In this document: in pieces, positions 26,296 through 35,217 of the stretch | How positions within the stretch are numbered: the stretch's first letter is position 1 | Layout of the letters: each line of letters begins with the position of its first letter | Origin: Clostridiales bacterium CCNA10 | GTDB taxonomy: Bacteria > Bacillota > Clostridia > Oscillospirales > Oscillospiraceae | Length of the DNA stretch: 64,000 nt | Reading direction: 5' to 3' | Assembly (NCBI GenBank): GCA_003573975.1 | Contig: AP018533.1 | Location: forward strand, 2,232,001 to 2,296,000 | Notes under the pieces: model-generated | Told to the model about the DNA's origin: nothing | The model's input: the letters and a program-made list of their open reading frames with translations, nothing else | The model's database searches: none | Position numbers and translations under genes: made by a program

Positions 26296-26796
26296 TTACC
26301 TCTGGTACGCCTCCACGATCTCGCCCAGGTACAGGATGTGGTAGTCCTGTCCCGGATACCACTTCTCCTTCACGTCCTCGGGCATCCGGTCCGGATCCAT
26401 AGGCTGGGCATACCGCTTGCGGCAGACCAGTACCAGCTGGGCCTGCTCAAAATAAGGCGCGCCGCACTCCGCCGTTTTGACGGTAAAGCCGCACTCCCGA
26501 ACCTTATCCACCTCACGCCCGCTCTTGCTGCCGCACAGGGCCAGGGCTTTGCGGTGTTCCTCGTCAAAGAACGCCAGGGTAAAGTACTCCTCCCGGTCCA
26601 CAAACTCCCGGGTATACCGCTGGGGACGGATATAGCAGGTGGCCATCGGCGCCCCCCAGAGCACCCCCAGCCCGCCCCAGGAGGCGGTCATGGTATTGCA
26701 CTGCTCCGCCGTCCCGGCGGTAATGAGCATCCACTGGTCCCCAATAAGGGAAAATACGTTCTGTCCGATCTCTTTGGGATCGATCCGCTTCAGCAT
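26296..26796 (-). CDS. Flavin reductase-like domain protein
   Basis: 166 aa from ATG at 26794-26796, 8 nt after GGAGG. Residues 25-130 match the FMN-binding split-barrel of flavin reductases (NTMTASWGGLGVLWGAPMATCYIRPQRYT, then YFTLAFFDEEHRKALALCGSKSGREVDK). Such proteins bind FMN; whether this one reduces free flavin or another acceptor is unknown. It lies 65 bp upstream of hflX in the same direction. Confidence 0.82.
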   Translation of the reverse strand: MLKRIDPKEIGQNVFSLIGDQWMLITAGTAEQCNTMTASWGGLGVLWGAPMATCYIRPQRYTREFVDREEYFTLAFFDEEHRKALALCGSKSGREVDKVRECGFTVKTAECGAPYFEQAQLVLVCRKRYAQPMDPDRMPEDVKEKWYPGQDYHILYLGEIVEAYQR

Positions 26797-26872
26797 GGCA
26801 AATACCTCCTTCAAAATTCTCTCCAGCTTATTCCGAAAACTGCTCCGGCAGTCTAGAGAGGCAGAAAATGAC

Positions 26873-26905
26873 AAAAAGCCGCACCGAAACCTCGGTGCGG
26901 CTTTT
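26873..26905 (-). terminator. Terminator of rpmE
   Basis: A stem of AAAAGCCGCACCGA-type arms (26874-26887 with 26892-26905) with a 4-nt loop and a U-run on the minus strand. Confidence 0.85.
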
Positions 26906-26916
26906 GAGACGCAATC

Positions 26917-27123
26917 TTACTTCTTGTCCAGGCCAAACTTCTTGTTGAAGCGGCTGACACGTCCGCCGGTATCCACCATCTTCTGCTTACCGGTGTAGAA
27001 GGGGTGACACTTAGAGCACACTTCAACACGGATGTCCTGCTTGGTGGAACCAGTCTCGATCACGTTGCCGCAGGCGCACCGGATGGTGGTCTGCTGATAG
27101 TCGGGATGAATTCCTGCCTTCAT
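26917..27123 (-). CDS. rpmE: 50S ribosomal protein L31 (zinc-binding form)
   Basis: 68 aa from ATG at 27121-27123, 8 nt after GAGGTGA. It keeps the zinc ligands (RCACGN and [14 protein letters not shown]), so it is the C+ paralogue used when zinc is available. [23 protein letters not shown] is the family signature. It forms a single-gene unit with promoter and terminator. Confidence 0.97.
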   Translation of the reverse strand: MKAGIHPDYQQTTIRCACGNVIETGSTKQDIRVEVCSKCHPFYTGKQKMVDTGGRVSRFNKKFGLDKK

Positions 27124-27174
27124 TGTATCTTCACCTCTTTCTCCATGGAGGATCGTTTCGTAAACGCAACTGAT

Positions 27175-27203
27175 ATAATAGCACAGCTTCCTCAAAAATG
27201 CAA
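27175..27203 (-). promoter_or_regulatory. rpmE promoter
   Basis: Minus-strand TTGCAT (27198-27203), 17-bp spacer, TATTAT (27175-27180). Confidence 0.65.
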
Positions 27204-27243
27204 GTGGATTTTCTGATTTTTTTTCAGTTTTTCAAATCCATAG

Positions 27244-27278
27244 AAAAACGTGGCCGCAAAGTAAACTTTACGGCCACG
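27244..27278 (-). terminator. Terminator of the tRNA-Ser operon
   Basis: CGTGGCCG (27249-27256) pairs with CGGCCACG (27271-27278), followed on the minus strand by five U. The stem starts on the base right after the encoded CCA end. Confidence 0.85.
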
Positions 27279-27370
27279 TGGCGCAGAAGGAGGGATTCGA
27301 ACCCTCGCTCGGTTTAACCCGACTACTCCCTTAGCAGGGGAGCCCCTTATAGCCACTTGGGTACTTCTGC
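27279..27370 (-). tRNA. tRNA-Ser (anticodon GCU)
   Basis: Acceptor arms GCAGAAG and CTTCTGC pair. The anticodon stem-loop reads CTCCCCTGCTAAGGGAG with GCT in the loop. A long variable arm typical of serine tRNAs and the T-arm GGTTCGAATCC are present. Discriminator G and CCA are encoded. Confidence 0.95.
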
Positions 27371-27412
27371 ATGGCTACAACCGACATCACATATCAGCAT
27401 CGGATGAAAAAG

Positions 27413-27500
27413 TGGCGGAGAGAGTGGGATTCGAACCCACGGCTCTTGACGAGTCACCGGTTTTCAAGACCGGCTCCTTAAACCACTCGGACATCTCTCC
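27413..27500 (-). tRNA. tRNA-Ser (anticodon UGA)
   Basis: Acceptor arms GGAGAGA and TCTCTCC pair. The anticodon arm CCGGTCTTGAAAACCGG carries TGA. The molecule has a long variable arm, discriminator G and an encoded CCA. It is 42 bp upstream of the second tRNA-Ser and shares its promoter. Confidence 0.96.
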
Positions 27501-27529
27501 TCATCTCATTGCAATCAGAGGCGAGTTAT

Positions 27530-27558
27530 ATATTACCATAGGACCAGCCTTCTGTCAA
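27530..27558 (-). promoter_or_regulatory. Promoter of the tRNA-Ser pair
   Basis: Minus-strand TTGACA (27553-27558), 17-bp spacer, TAATAT (27530-27535), about 30 bp before the first tRNA. Confidence 0.75.
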
Positions 27559-27615
27559 GCACCAAACTGTATTCTTTCCAATTTTCTTATTTTTACTCCT
27601 TGGGGCCCCGGATTT

Positions 27616-27654
27616 CCGGTCCGCCCCGCCCCTGCAAGGGGCGGGGCGGACCGG
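27616..27654. terminator. GC-rich hairpin after valS
   Basis: A 17-bp perfect stem (27616-27632 with 27638-27654) with loop TGCAA, just beyond the valS stop. It lacks a U-run on either strand, so it may act as a 3' stabiliser or belong to the dispersed GC-rich palindromes. Confidence 0.5.
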
Positions 27655-27665
27655 CTGTATTCAGG

Positions 27666-30308
27666 TCACATCCCGCTCAGCTGTTCCTTCAGCTTGGCCA
27701 CCAGCTCGGTGAGCTGGACGGAGCGCTCCTGCTCCGCCTTGACCACGTGCTCCGGCGCCTTGTTCACAAAGCCCGGATTGGCCAGCTTGGCGTTGAGTTT
27801 CTCCAGCTCGGCGCTGTTTTTCTTCAGTTCCTTCTCCAGGCGGGCCTTCTCCTTCTCCAGGTCCACCAGCTCCGCCAGGGGCATGGACACCTGGGCAGCG
27901 TGGGTCACCACCGTGACCTGACCGGCAGCCTCGGCAGCCTGACCGGCGGGGACAATGGTCACCTCGCTGGCATAGGCCATCTTCTTCAGGAAGGGCACGC
28001 CCAGCTGGAACACCGCCGCCTCATCGGTGGCCACGGTGAGGTGGGCCTTCTTGGAGGGAGGCACGTTCATCTCGCTGCGGCGGGTGCGGACGGCGCGGAT
28101 GGCGTCCATGATGAGCTCCATGGCCTTCGCTTCGGCGGGGAAGTCCAGCTCCGCCTGATACTCGGGCCAGGTCTGGAGCATCAGGAAGGAGCCCTCCTCC
28201 ACCCCTTCCTCGTGGGGCAGGGCCTGCCAGATCTCCTCCGTGATGAAGGGCATGAAGGGGTGCAGCAGCTTGAGCATCTGGGTCAGGACATGACACAGCA
28301 CCTGCTGGGCCCGGACCTTGCTGTCCTCGTCCTCGCCCTGGAGGCGGGTCTTGGTCAGCTCGATATACCAGTCACAGTAGTCATCCCAGATGAAGTCATA
28401 GATCTTCTGGGCCGCCACGCCCAGCTCATAGCGCTCCATGTTCTCGGTGATCTCCCGGACGGCAGTGTTCAGCTTGGAGAGGATCCACTTGTCCTCCAGC
28501 TCCAGCTTCTCCGGCAGGCAGCACTGGTCGATGGTCAGGTTCATCATCAGGAAGCGGCTGGCGTTCCAGATCTTGTTGGCAAAGTTGCGCATGGCCTCGC
28601 AGCGCTCGGTGTAGAAGCGCATATCGTTGCCGGGGCTGTTGCCGGTGACCAGGTTGAAGCGCAGGGCGTCGGCGCCGTATTTGTCGGCGATCTCCAGGGG
28701 GTCGATGCCGTTGCCCAGGGATTTACTCATCTTCCGTCCCTTATCATCCCGGACCAGGCCGTGGATGAATACGGTGTGGAAGGGCGGTCTCTTGGTCTGC
28801 TCACAGGCGGAGAAGATCATCCGGGCCACCCAGAAGAAGATGATGTCATAGCCAGTGACCAGCACGTCGGTGGGATAGAAGTAATCCAGATCCTCCGTCT
28901 TTTCCGGCCAGCCCAGGGTGGAGAAGGGCCACAGGGCGCTGGAGAACCAGGTATCCAGCACATCGGGATCCCGGGTGATGTGCTGGGAGTGGCAGTGCTG
29001 GCACTGGGTGGGGTCCTCCCGGCTGACGGTCATCTTGCCGCAGTCGGCGCAGTACCACACGGGGATCTGATGACCCCACCACAGCTGGCGGCTGATGCAC
29101 CAGTCGTGGACGTTCTCCATCCAGTTCAGATAGGTCTTGGAGAAGCGGTCGGGGACGAACTTGGTCTCCCCCTGCTCCACCACCCGGATGGCCTCCTCAG
29201 CCAGAGGCTTCATCTTGACGAACCACTGGGCGGAGATGATGGGCTCCACGTCGTTGTGACAGCGGTAGCAGGTGCCCACATTGTGGCTGTACGGCTCGGT
29301 CTTGACCAGATAGCCCTGCTCCTCCAGATCCTTTACAATGGCCTGGCGGCACTCATAGCGGTCCATGCCCTCGTACTTGCCGCCGTTGGCGTTGACCACA
29401 CCGTTGTCATCCAGGACCCGGATGGTCTCCAGGTTGTGGCGCAGGCCCACCTCGAAGTCGTTGGGGTCGTGTGCAGGGGTCATCTTCACCGCGCCGGTGC
29501 CGAAGCCCAGCTCCACATACTCGTCGGCCACAATGGGGATCTCACGGTTCATAATGGGCAGGATACAGGTCTTGCCCACCAGGTGCTTGAAGCGCTCGTC
29601 CTCCGGGTTCACCGCTACGCCGGTGTCGCCCATCATGGTCTCAGGCCGGGTGGTGGCCACCACCAGATCGCCAGAGCCATCGGTCAGAGGATAGCGGATA
29701 TACCACAGGTGGCCGGGCTTGTCCTGATACTCCACCTCCGCGTCGGAGAGGGCAGTGACACAGTGGGGGCACCAGTTGATAATCCGGCTGCCCTTGTAGA
29801 TAAGACCCTTCTCATACAGCTCGCAGAAGGTCTCCCGCACGGCCTTGGAGCAGCCCTCATCCATGGTGAACCGGGCCCGGTCCCAGTCGCAGGAGGCACC
29901 CAGCTTCTTCTGCTGCTCCACGATGCGGTTGCCATACTGGCGCTTCCAGTCCCACACCCGCTCCAGGAACTTGTCCCGGCCCAGGTCATAGCGGGTCAGG
30001 CCCTCCTTCACCCGCAGCTCCTCCTCCACCTTGATCTGGGTGGCGATGCCCGCGTGGTCGGTGCCGGGGACCCACAGGGCGGCATAGCCCTGCATCCGCT
30101 TGAAGCGGATGAGGATGTCCTGGAGGGTGGAGTCCATGGCGTGGCCCATGTGCAGCTGTCCCGTCACATTGGGGGGCGGCATCACGATGGTGAAGGGCTT
30201 CCGCTTGGGATCCCGACGGCCCTTGAAGCAGCCGTTCTTCTCCCAGGTCTCATAGATCCGGGACTCTACCTCCTGGGGCTCATAAACCTTTGGCAGTTCT
30301 TTTTTCAT
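27666..30308 (-). CDS. valS: Valyl-tRNA synthetase
   Basis: 880 aa, class I synthetase. The HIGH-type motif is [12 protein letters not shown] (around 47-58) and the KMSKS loop is [11 protein letters not shown]. The editing domain carries [20 protein letters not shown], the Val/Ile/Leu proofreading signature. The C-terminal coiled-coil arm (about 815-880) is typical of ValRS. It is transcribed behind a T-box leader and a YcxB-like gene, so it is induced when tRNA-Val is uncharged. Confidence 0.97.
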   Translation of the reverse strand: MKKELPKVYEPQEVESRIYETWEKNGCFKGRRDPKRKPFTIVMPPPNVTGQLHMGHAMDSTLQDILIRFKRMQGYAALWVPGTDHAGIATQIKVEEELRVKEGLTRYDLGRDKFLERVWDWKRQYGNRIVEQQKKLGASCDWDRARFTMDEGCSKAVRETFCELYEKGLIYKGSRIINWCPHCVTALSDAEVEYQDKPGHLWYIRYPLTDGSGDLVVATTRPETMMGDTGVAVNPEDERFKHLVGKTCILPIMNREIPIVADEYVELGFGTGAVKMTPAHDPNDFEVGLRHNLETIRVLDDNGVVNANGGKYEGMDRYECRQAIVKDLEEQGYLVKTEPYSHNVGTCYRCHNDVEPIISAQWFVKMKPLAEEAIRVVEQGETKFVPDRFSKTYLNWMENVHDWCISRQLWWGHQIPVWYCADCGKMTVSREDPTQCQHCHSQHITRDPDVLDTWFSSALWPFSTLGWPEKTEDLDYFYPTDVLVTGYDIIFFWVARMIFSACEQTKRPPFHTVFIHGLVRDDKGRKMSKSLGNGIDPLEIADKYGADALRFNLVTGNSPGNDMRFYTERCEAMRNFANKIWNASRFLMMNLTIDQCCLPEKLELEDKWILSKLNTAVREITENMERYELGVAAQKIYDFIWDDYCDWYIELTKTRLQGEDEDSKVRAQQVLCHVLTQMLKLLHPFMPFITEEIWQALPHEEGVEEGSFLMLQTWPEYQAELDFPAEAKAMELIMDAIRAVRTRRSEMNVPPSKKAHLTVATDEAAVFQLGVPFLKKMAYASEVTIVPAGQAAEAAGQVTVVTHAAQVSMPLAELVDLEKEKARLEKELKKNSAELEKLNAKLANPGFVNKAPEHVVKAEQERSVQLTELVAKLKEQLSGM

Positions 30309-30384
30309 GCGATCTCACGTCCTGTTCTCAAATTATCGTCTGGCCGCCGGGAGCGCCAGCTCCCTCCAGCCACTGGTCATTTTC

Positions 30385-30894
30385 TCAGACCCGCTGGGCC
30401 CTGCAATCCGCCTTGCGCTCCAGAAAGGCCCGGAAGGCGTCCGGCTGGCCGGAGCGGAACCCCTGCTTCTCCAGGGCATATCCCTGGTGCCGGTTCAGCA
30501 TCAGGAAGAAGTAGCGCTGGTCCTCGTAGAAGGCGGCAACCTGGTCATAGGACAGGCGGACCTCGTCCCCGCCGCTGCGGATGGTACAGCCCTCCTCGTC
30601 AAATGCGGCCCGGTGCAGCTGTTCTCCCTTCAGCACCAGACGGATCACGATCCAGGCGCGGATGTGGTTTAAAAACAGCACCCACAGCAACAGCCCGCCG
30701 CCCATCAGTCCGGCTGAGATCCCACCCAGGGAGGGAAACCCGAGCCGGGCAGCTGTCCGAAGCAAAAACACGCCGCAGGCTCCGCCCAACAGCCGGAGGA
30801 GCAGACTGCTCCACCAGTGGGTCGCCCGGATGGAGGCCCGGTTTATCGCCAGGACCGTCCGCTCATTACAGCGCGTCTCATTGATAAATTCCAC
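30385..30894 (-). CDS. YcxB-like membrane protein
   Basis: 169 aa from GTG at 30892-30894, 6 nt after GGAGG; an ATG 2 nt earlier is in another frame. Two hydrophobic segments (about 30-50 and 60-80) are followed by a soluble C-terminal YcxB-type domain (EEGCTIRSGGDEVRLSYDQVAAFYEDQRYFFLML). The function is unknown. It sits between the T-box and valS, so it is expressed under valine-tRNA control, with 76 bp between the two genes. Confidence 0.75.
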   Translation of the reverse strand: MEFINETRCNERTVLAINRASIRATHWWSSLLLRLLGGACGVFLLRTAARLGFPSLGGISAGLMGGGLLLWVLFLNHIRAWIVIRLVLKGEQLHRAAFDEEGCTIRSGGDEVRLSYDQVAAFYEDQRYFFLMLNRHQGYALEKQGFRSGQPDAFRAFLERKADCRAQRV

Positions 30895-30907
30895 ATCACA
30901 CCTCCAA

Positions 30908-31147
30908 ACAAAAAACGCCCTGAGCCCAAAAGGCTCAGGGCGAACAAGATCCTGTCCGCGGTACCACCTGATTTTCCCCCAAAGGGGACGCTCACAGCCC
31001 GGTAACGGGGGGACCGCCGCCCCTTACTGGTGTTCGGGGGCGGAGCTTGGAAGCCACCTTCCCCCATCCGGCGGGGAGACTTGCACCGTCCGTCTCCTCT
31101 CTCTGCCGCCCGCGGTGGGGTACTCCTCTTCCGCAACGCTTTTACAA
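30908..31147 (-). ncRNA. T-box leader upstream of ycxB-like-valS
   Basis: The conserved T-box core AGGTGGTACCGCG is on the minus strand at about 30958-30970. It is followed by a terminator stem CGCCCTGAGCC/GGCTCAGGGCG (30916-30942) with a U-run. The UGGU bulge fits a tRNA with discriminator A, as tRNA-Val has. Candidate specifier GTC is at 31078-31080. Uncharged tRNA-Val would favour the antiterminator. Confidence 0.9.
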
Positions 31148-31153
31148 GACCTC

Positions 31154-31182
31154 ATTATATGGGATTTCCAAAGGGTTGTCAA
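31154..31182 (-). promoter_or_regulatory. Promoter of the T-box-ycxB-valS unit
   Basis: A perfect consensus on the minus strand: TTGACA (31177-31182), 17-bp spacer, TATAAT (31154-31159). Confidence 0.85.
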
Positions 31183-31214
31183 GGGATTTGGCCGGAAAGC
31201 GGCGTGTCAGGCGC

Positions 31215-31574
31215 TCACGCGTCCTTCAGCACATCCTCCAACGGGATCTCCTCCGCGTCGCCCCAGAGGCGCTCCAGGTCATAGAACTTCCGGGCCTCAT
31301 CCATGAAGATATGGACCACCACAGAGGAAAAATCCATCAGCAGCCAGGTGCCGCCCCGGTGGCCCTCGATGTGGTGGACCCGCTCCCCCTGCTTCTCCAT
31401 GGCCTCCTCACAGGCGTCGGACATGGCCTTGATCTGTGTGGTGGAGGTGGCGGTGCAGATCACAAAATAGTCCGCCAAGGTGGTCAGTCCCTCCGTTTTC
31501 AGGACCTTGATCTCCTCTCCCTTTTTCCCGTCCAGGGCTTTTGCCAGCAAAATCGCGCTCTCATAAGAAGTCAC
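31215..31574 (-). CDS. rsfS: Ribosome silencing factor RsfS
   Basis: 119 aa from GTG at 31572-31574, behind AAAGGAG. It contains the family signature TLADYFVICTATSTTQIKAMSDACEEAM and HRGGTWLLMDFSSVVVHIFMDEARKFYDLERLW. It binds L14 (uL14) and blocks subunit joining when nutrients run low. It is the last gene of the yhbY-nadD/yqeK-lytR-rsfS order common in clostridia. Confidence 0.95.
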   Translation of the reverse strand: MTSYESAILLAKALDGKKGEEIKVLKTEGLTTLADYFVICTATSTTQIKAMSDACEEAMEKQGERVHHIEGHRGGTWLLMDFSSVVVHIFMDEARKFYDLERLWGDAEEIPLEDVLKDA

Positions 31575-31664
31575 AGGCGCTTCTCCTTTCTGTATGCCGC
31601 CCCGCCCCCTCCGGAGCAGGGCGGGCTCTCTTATGGTTCTATCTCATCTCAGAGCTGGTGCAGC

Positions 31665-33275
31665 TCAAGCCGCCGGCTCCAGCCCCGTGGGGTTGAGCCA
31701 GTCAGGCAGCTCGGACACGGTCAGCCCTTCGCCGCCCTCTGTCCCGCCGGCGGAAGAGCCGCCCTCCGCGGGAGGCTCCGGCTGCTCTCCTGTCTCGCCG
31801 CTCCCGGCGTCCTGAGAGCCGCCGGTCTCCGGCAGGCCACTGTCTCCACCGCTCTCAGAGGGCGGGACCGTCTGATCTCCCTGGGACCCATCCGGTGGCA
31901 GTTCCTGAGAGCCGTTCGGCGGCAAGGTCCCGGAGCCGTCCGGGGGAATGACCTGGGAGCCGTCCGGCGGCAGCTCCTGGGACCCATCCGGATCCGGCAG
32001 TTCCTCTTCCGGCTCCTCCGGAGTCTCTGCGGTCTGTCCGCCGCCGGAGGAAGAGCCGCTGCCTCTGGGCCGGGACAGGGTCTCATCCAGCAGAGTCCCG
32101 CCAGTGACGGAGTAGCTGCCATCGCTGTTTCGGACCAGGACCTGGAGATCGCTGGCCCGGATCTGATCCACATAGGGGTCGAAGCCACTGTTTAGAGCGG
32201 CCAGCAGCTCATCCACCACAGGCAGCACCATGGACACCCTGGGGTAGCGGGCGTCCTGGTTGGGCATGGTGATAAACTGGATGTCCTTCTCCGCATCCAT
32301 CCCCATGGCCAGCTGGGCAAAGGCCAGCAGATTGCCTAGGGACAGATCGGTGCTCACATTCTCCATAAAGATCTCCGCCAGGCTGGTGACCTTCAGCAGG
32401 ATCTCCGGCTTCAGGCACTCCGCCGCCACCGCCTTCAGGAAGGCCTGCTGGGTCTGGACCCGGCCCAGGTCCCCGTTGGGGTACTGCACGGAGTAGTCGT
32501 TGTTGTGCCGCCAGCGGATCAGGCCCATGGCCTGCTCTCCGTTCAGCTCCTGATAGCCCTGCTTCAGATGGATATGAAGATCCTGTCCCGGGGTCGGGTC
32601 ATCGTAATCCATGTCAAAGGGGACCTCGAAGTGGACGCCGCCGATGGCCTCCACCAGCCGGCCCACCGCCTCCCACTGGACGACCACATAGAAGTCCGGG
32701 GCGATACCAGTGAGTTTTCCCACCTCTTTTTTCAGGGCGGTAATGCCGTTGACCAGCTGGGTATCCGGGTCCCTGCCCTTATTGAAGTTGTACACCGCGT
32801 TCAGGCGGTGGCCGCTGCCCTTGCGGCTGGTGTTGATCATGGTATCCCGGGGCAGGCTCATGCCATGGACCGTCTTTGCCTTGCTGTCAAAGGTGAGCAG
32901 CAGCATGGTGTCAGTATTGCCGCCCCCGGCGGTGTCCTGCCCCACCAGAAGGAAGGTGTATACTCCGGGCTGCCGGCCGCTTCTGGCCACTTCTGGCAGC
33001 TCGGCCCCGTCAAAGTTCGGGGCGCCGTCCCCCTGGGCGGTCCCGGTCCCTCCCAGCAGATCCGGGATTTCCGGCAGCTTCATCCACATCTTCAGCCCCA
33101 GCCACACCCCGATCACCAGGATGGAAAGGACCACCAGCGTCTGAAGCAGCCGGTAGCGGAGCTTCTGTCCCCGGTCCAGCCCCGCCACCCACTCCCGGTG
33201 CTGCTGCCACCAGCCGGCCGGTCCGGAGGACTGCCGGCGCCGCCGGCTGGGTCTTGTCTCTCTTTTTCCACTCAT
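31665..33275 (-). CDS. LytR-CpsA-Psr family cell-wall polymer ligase
   Basis: 536 aa. A basic cytoplasmic N-terminus, one membrane segment at about 42-64, and an outside LCP domain with MSLPRDTMINTSRKGSGHRLNAVYNF and, further on, QAMGLIRWRHNNDYSVQYPNGDLGRVQTQQ. LCP enzymes attach teichoic-acid-like or capsular polymers to peptidoglycan. After about residue 405 comes a long low-complexity tail with four to five copies of an 8- to 9-residue unit (PPDGSQEL-like), unusual in length. It lies 6 nt after the nadD-yqeK stop. Confidence 0.9.
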   Translation of the reverse strand: MSGKRETRPSRRRRQSSGPAGWWQQHREWVAGLDRGQKLRYRLLQTLVVLSILVIGVWLGLKMWMKLPEIPDLLGGTGTAQGDGAPNFDGAELPEVARSGRQPGVYTFLLVGQDTAGGGNTDTMLLLTFDSKAKTVHGMSLPRDTMINTSRKGSGHRLNAVYNFNKGRDPDTQLVNGITALKKEVGKLTGIAPDFYVVVQWEAVGRLVEAIGGVHFEVPFDMDYDDPTPGQDLHIHLKQGYQELNGEQAMGLIRWRHNNDYSVQYPNGDLGRVQTQQAFLKAVAAECLKPEILLKVTSLAEIFMENVSTDLSLGNLLAFAQLAMGMDAEKDIQFITMPNQDARYPRVSMVLPVVDELLAALNSGFDPYVDQIRASDLQVLVRNSDGSYSVTGGTLLDETLSRPRGSGSSSGGGQTAETPEEPEEELPDPDGSQELPPDGSQVIPPDGSGTLPPNGSQELPPDGSQGDQTVPPSESGGDSGLPETGGSQDAGSGETGEQPEPPAEGGSSAGGTEGGEGLTVSELPDWLNPTGLEPAA

Positions 33276-33281
33276 CTTATC

Positions 33282-34493
33282 TTATTCCTCCAGCTTCACG
33301 CCCCGGTCAAGCAGCCACTGTCTGGCCTGAATGGTATTGATGTGGACGGGAACGCCCCGCTCCTCCATCTCCCGGATGGTGGACTCCACCCCCAGCAGCA
33401 TGGCCTGATCCAGATCCGTATAGGCCAGCCTCCGCAGGCGCTCCACACCTTCAAAGTCCCGGTTTGGCTCTATGTAGTCCGCCATGTACAGGATCTTGTC
33501 CAGCAACGTCATGTCCGCCTTGCCCGTGGTGTGCCAGAAGATGGCCTCATATACCTCATCAGGTTCCCCAAAAACATACCGTGCCATACATGCTCCGGTC
33601 TTGGAGTGGAGCAGTTTGACCGCTTTCTGCTCTAAAGCATCTAATTCAATACCATATTTGGCGCACAAATGCAACTGGGGGGCCAGCTCCAGGTATTTGG
33701 TACAATCGTGCAAAATCCCTGCGTGGCGGGCCAGTTCCGGGTCCGCGCCCCAGAATTTGGCCAGTTTGACCGCCTCCTCCTCCACCCCCATCACATGGGC
33801 CACCCGCTTGTGGCGGATCAGGGAGTAGGAGCAGGCCCGCAGCTCCGGCAGCTCCAGGTGCTTCAGGCAGGGATAGGTCCCATACAGGCGGTTCATCAGG
33901 ATATAGCCGTACACCGACGGCAGTAGGTACTCCCTCCCCCGCTCCCGGGCCAGCAGCTCCCGCAGCTGGGTAGATGAGATGTCCACCAGGCCAGGCAGGG
34001 TGATGGTTGCGATCCTTGCATCCGGATAAGTCTTGCTTAAAAACTCCCTTTGAGGCGCAAAAACCGCCTCTCCGTCCTGTTCCGACCGCCCGAAGGCGCA
34101 GATCCCGGCCAGGCGCAGGATGGTCCCCGGCTCGTGCCACAGGTGCAGGGTGAGAAACATATCCGTCCCCATCAGCAGCCACAGCTCCGCCTCCGGATAC
34201 TGGCGGTGGATGGCCTCCAGCGTGTCGGAGGTATAGCTTTTCCCCTCCCGCTCCAGCTCCAGGGTGGACACCTCCACAGCGCCGGGGCGCTCCATGGCGT
34301 CCGCCATCCGCTCCACCATGGCCAGCCGGTGCTCCTGGGCGGGGCTGTTTTCCGGCAGCACCTTGTGGGGCGGCACCGCCGCAGGCATCAAGATCAGCTT
34401 GTCCAGCTTCAGCGCGTCCAGCGCCGTCCGGGCTGCCGCCAGATGCCCCAGATGGGGTGGGTTAAAGGTCCCGCCGTAGATCCCGATCTTCAT
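33282..34493 (-). CDS. nadD: NadD-YqeK fusion (nicotinate-nucleotide adenylyltransferase / HD hydrolase)
   Basis: 403 aa in one frame. Residues 1-205 are NadD: GGTFNPPHLGH is the nucleotidyltransferase HxGH motif and ISSTQLRELL the ISSTxIR motif; it makes deamido-NAD. From about residue 222 a YqeK-type HD domain follows, with His in SLIRHKRVAHVMGVEEEA, the HD pair in HAGILHDCTKYLE, and a late Asp in KILYMADYIEPNRDF. YqeK enzymes cleave diadenosine tetraphosphate. In most Firmicutes the two are separate neighbouring genes. Confidence 0.9.
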   Translation of the reverse strand: MKIGIYGGTFNPPHLGHLAAARTALDALKLDKLILMPAAVPPHKVLPENSPAQEHRLAMVERMADAMERPGAVEVSTLELEREGKSYTSDTLEAIHRQYPEAELWLLMGTDMFLTLHLWHEPGTILRLAGICAFGRSEQDGEAVFAPQREFLSKTYPDARIATITLPGLVDISSTQLRELLARERGREYLLPSVYGYILMNRLYGTYPCLKHLELPELRACSYSLIRHKRVAHVMGVEEEAVKLAKFWGADPELARHAGILHDCTKYLELAPQLHLCAKYGIELDALEQKAVKLLHSKTGACMARYVFGEPDEVYEAIFWHTTGKADMTLLDKILYMADYIEPNRDFEGVERLRRLAYTDLDQAMLLGVESTIREMEERGVPVHINTIQARQWLLDRGVKLEE

Positions 34494-34550
34494 ACAGCCG
34501 TCACCTCTCCTGTCATGTTTATTTTCTCTCCTTCTCCGGACGGAGAAGCG

Positions 34551-34973
34551 TCATGCTCCAAGCTCCGGCAGCAGGGGCTGGAGTTCCTGCCACAGCTGAC
34601 CGCCTTCCAGGATACGCCAGGCAATTTTTTGGGAATTGTCCACAGCAAAACCGCCTCTGCTCCCCAGTATCACGATCCAATGTTCTCCCCCGCCGGAAAA
34701 TTTGATGTCCAGCGGATATTCCTCATTGCTGTGAGGACCGGGCCGCCACTGGGGGCAGCATTCCGCTTCACCCAACAACTCCATCACCGCCGGAAGATCC
34801 ACTTGTTCTGTCAGGTCCATCTCAATACCAGTCTTGGCATCAAATATCTGAACCTTCACCAGCGGCAGGTCTCTCACCAGCGGCCGGGGAACGTACCAGT
34901 AGGCGAAGAAGGCTCCCACAGCGATCAGCAGCAGGATCGCAACGGCGATGGTCAGCTTCTTTCCCTTTGACAT
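34551..34973 (-). CDS. Membrane-anchored protein of unknown function
   Basis: 140 aa behind AAAAGGAGG. One N-terminal membrane anchor (KLTIAVAILLLIAVGAFFAYWYV, about 6-28) is followed by a small extracytoplasmic domain. No family is recognised. It sits inside the yhbY-nadD gene group. The hairpin cluster at 34990-35157 lies just upstream of it. Confidence 0.65.
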   Translation of the reverse strand: MSKGKKLTIAVAILLLIAVGAFFAYWYVPRPLVRDLPLVKVQIFDAKTGIEMDLTEQVDLPAVMELLGEAECCPQWRPGPHSNEEYPLDIKFSGGGEHWIVILGSRGGFAVDNSQKIAWRILEGGQLWQELQPLLPELGA

Positions 34974-34989
34974 GGGGCCCTCCTTTTAT

Positions 34990-35157
34990 GGCGGGGCAGC
35001 ACAGAGGCCGCCCCTACAAAACAGTGCGCCGAGTCGTCGCGCCCTTTGACACTGGATTTTCTCCTTTATGGGCGGCCGGGGCAAGCCCCGGCCCTATGTG
35101 CAATGCGTATTTCGTAGGGGCCGATGTCCTCATCGGCCCGTTCCCGCCACGGCGGGA
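34990..35157. repeat. Cluster of four REP-like hairpins
   Basis: Four GC-rich palindromes in a row. A degenerate GGCGGGGC/GCCGCCCC with CTAC tail (34990-35016). GGCCGGGGC/GCCCCGGCC with CTAT tail (35074-35096). GGGCCGATG/CATCGGCCC with GTAG in front, so in the other orientation (35114-35139). TCCCGCC/GGCGGGA (35142-35157). No gene is supported in 34974-35217. Confidence 0.65.
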
Positions 35158-35217
35158 CGTTTGGGTTTTCGGAAAGAAGAAAATAATCGCGGCGCACCTC
35201 CCCCTACACGGGGCTGC

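Noticed and set aside
27600-30884. A 1094-codon open frame on the plus strand
   Set aside because: It is the antisense of valS and the YcxB-like gene; high GC makes long antisense frames, and the translation has no recognisable domain.
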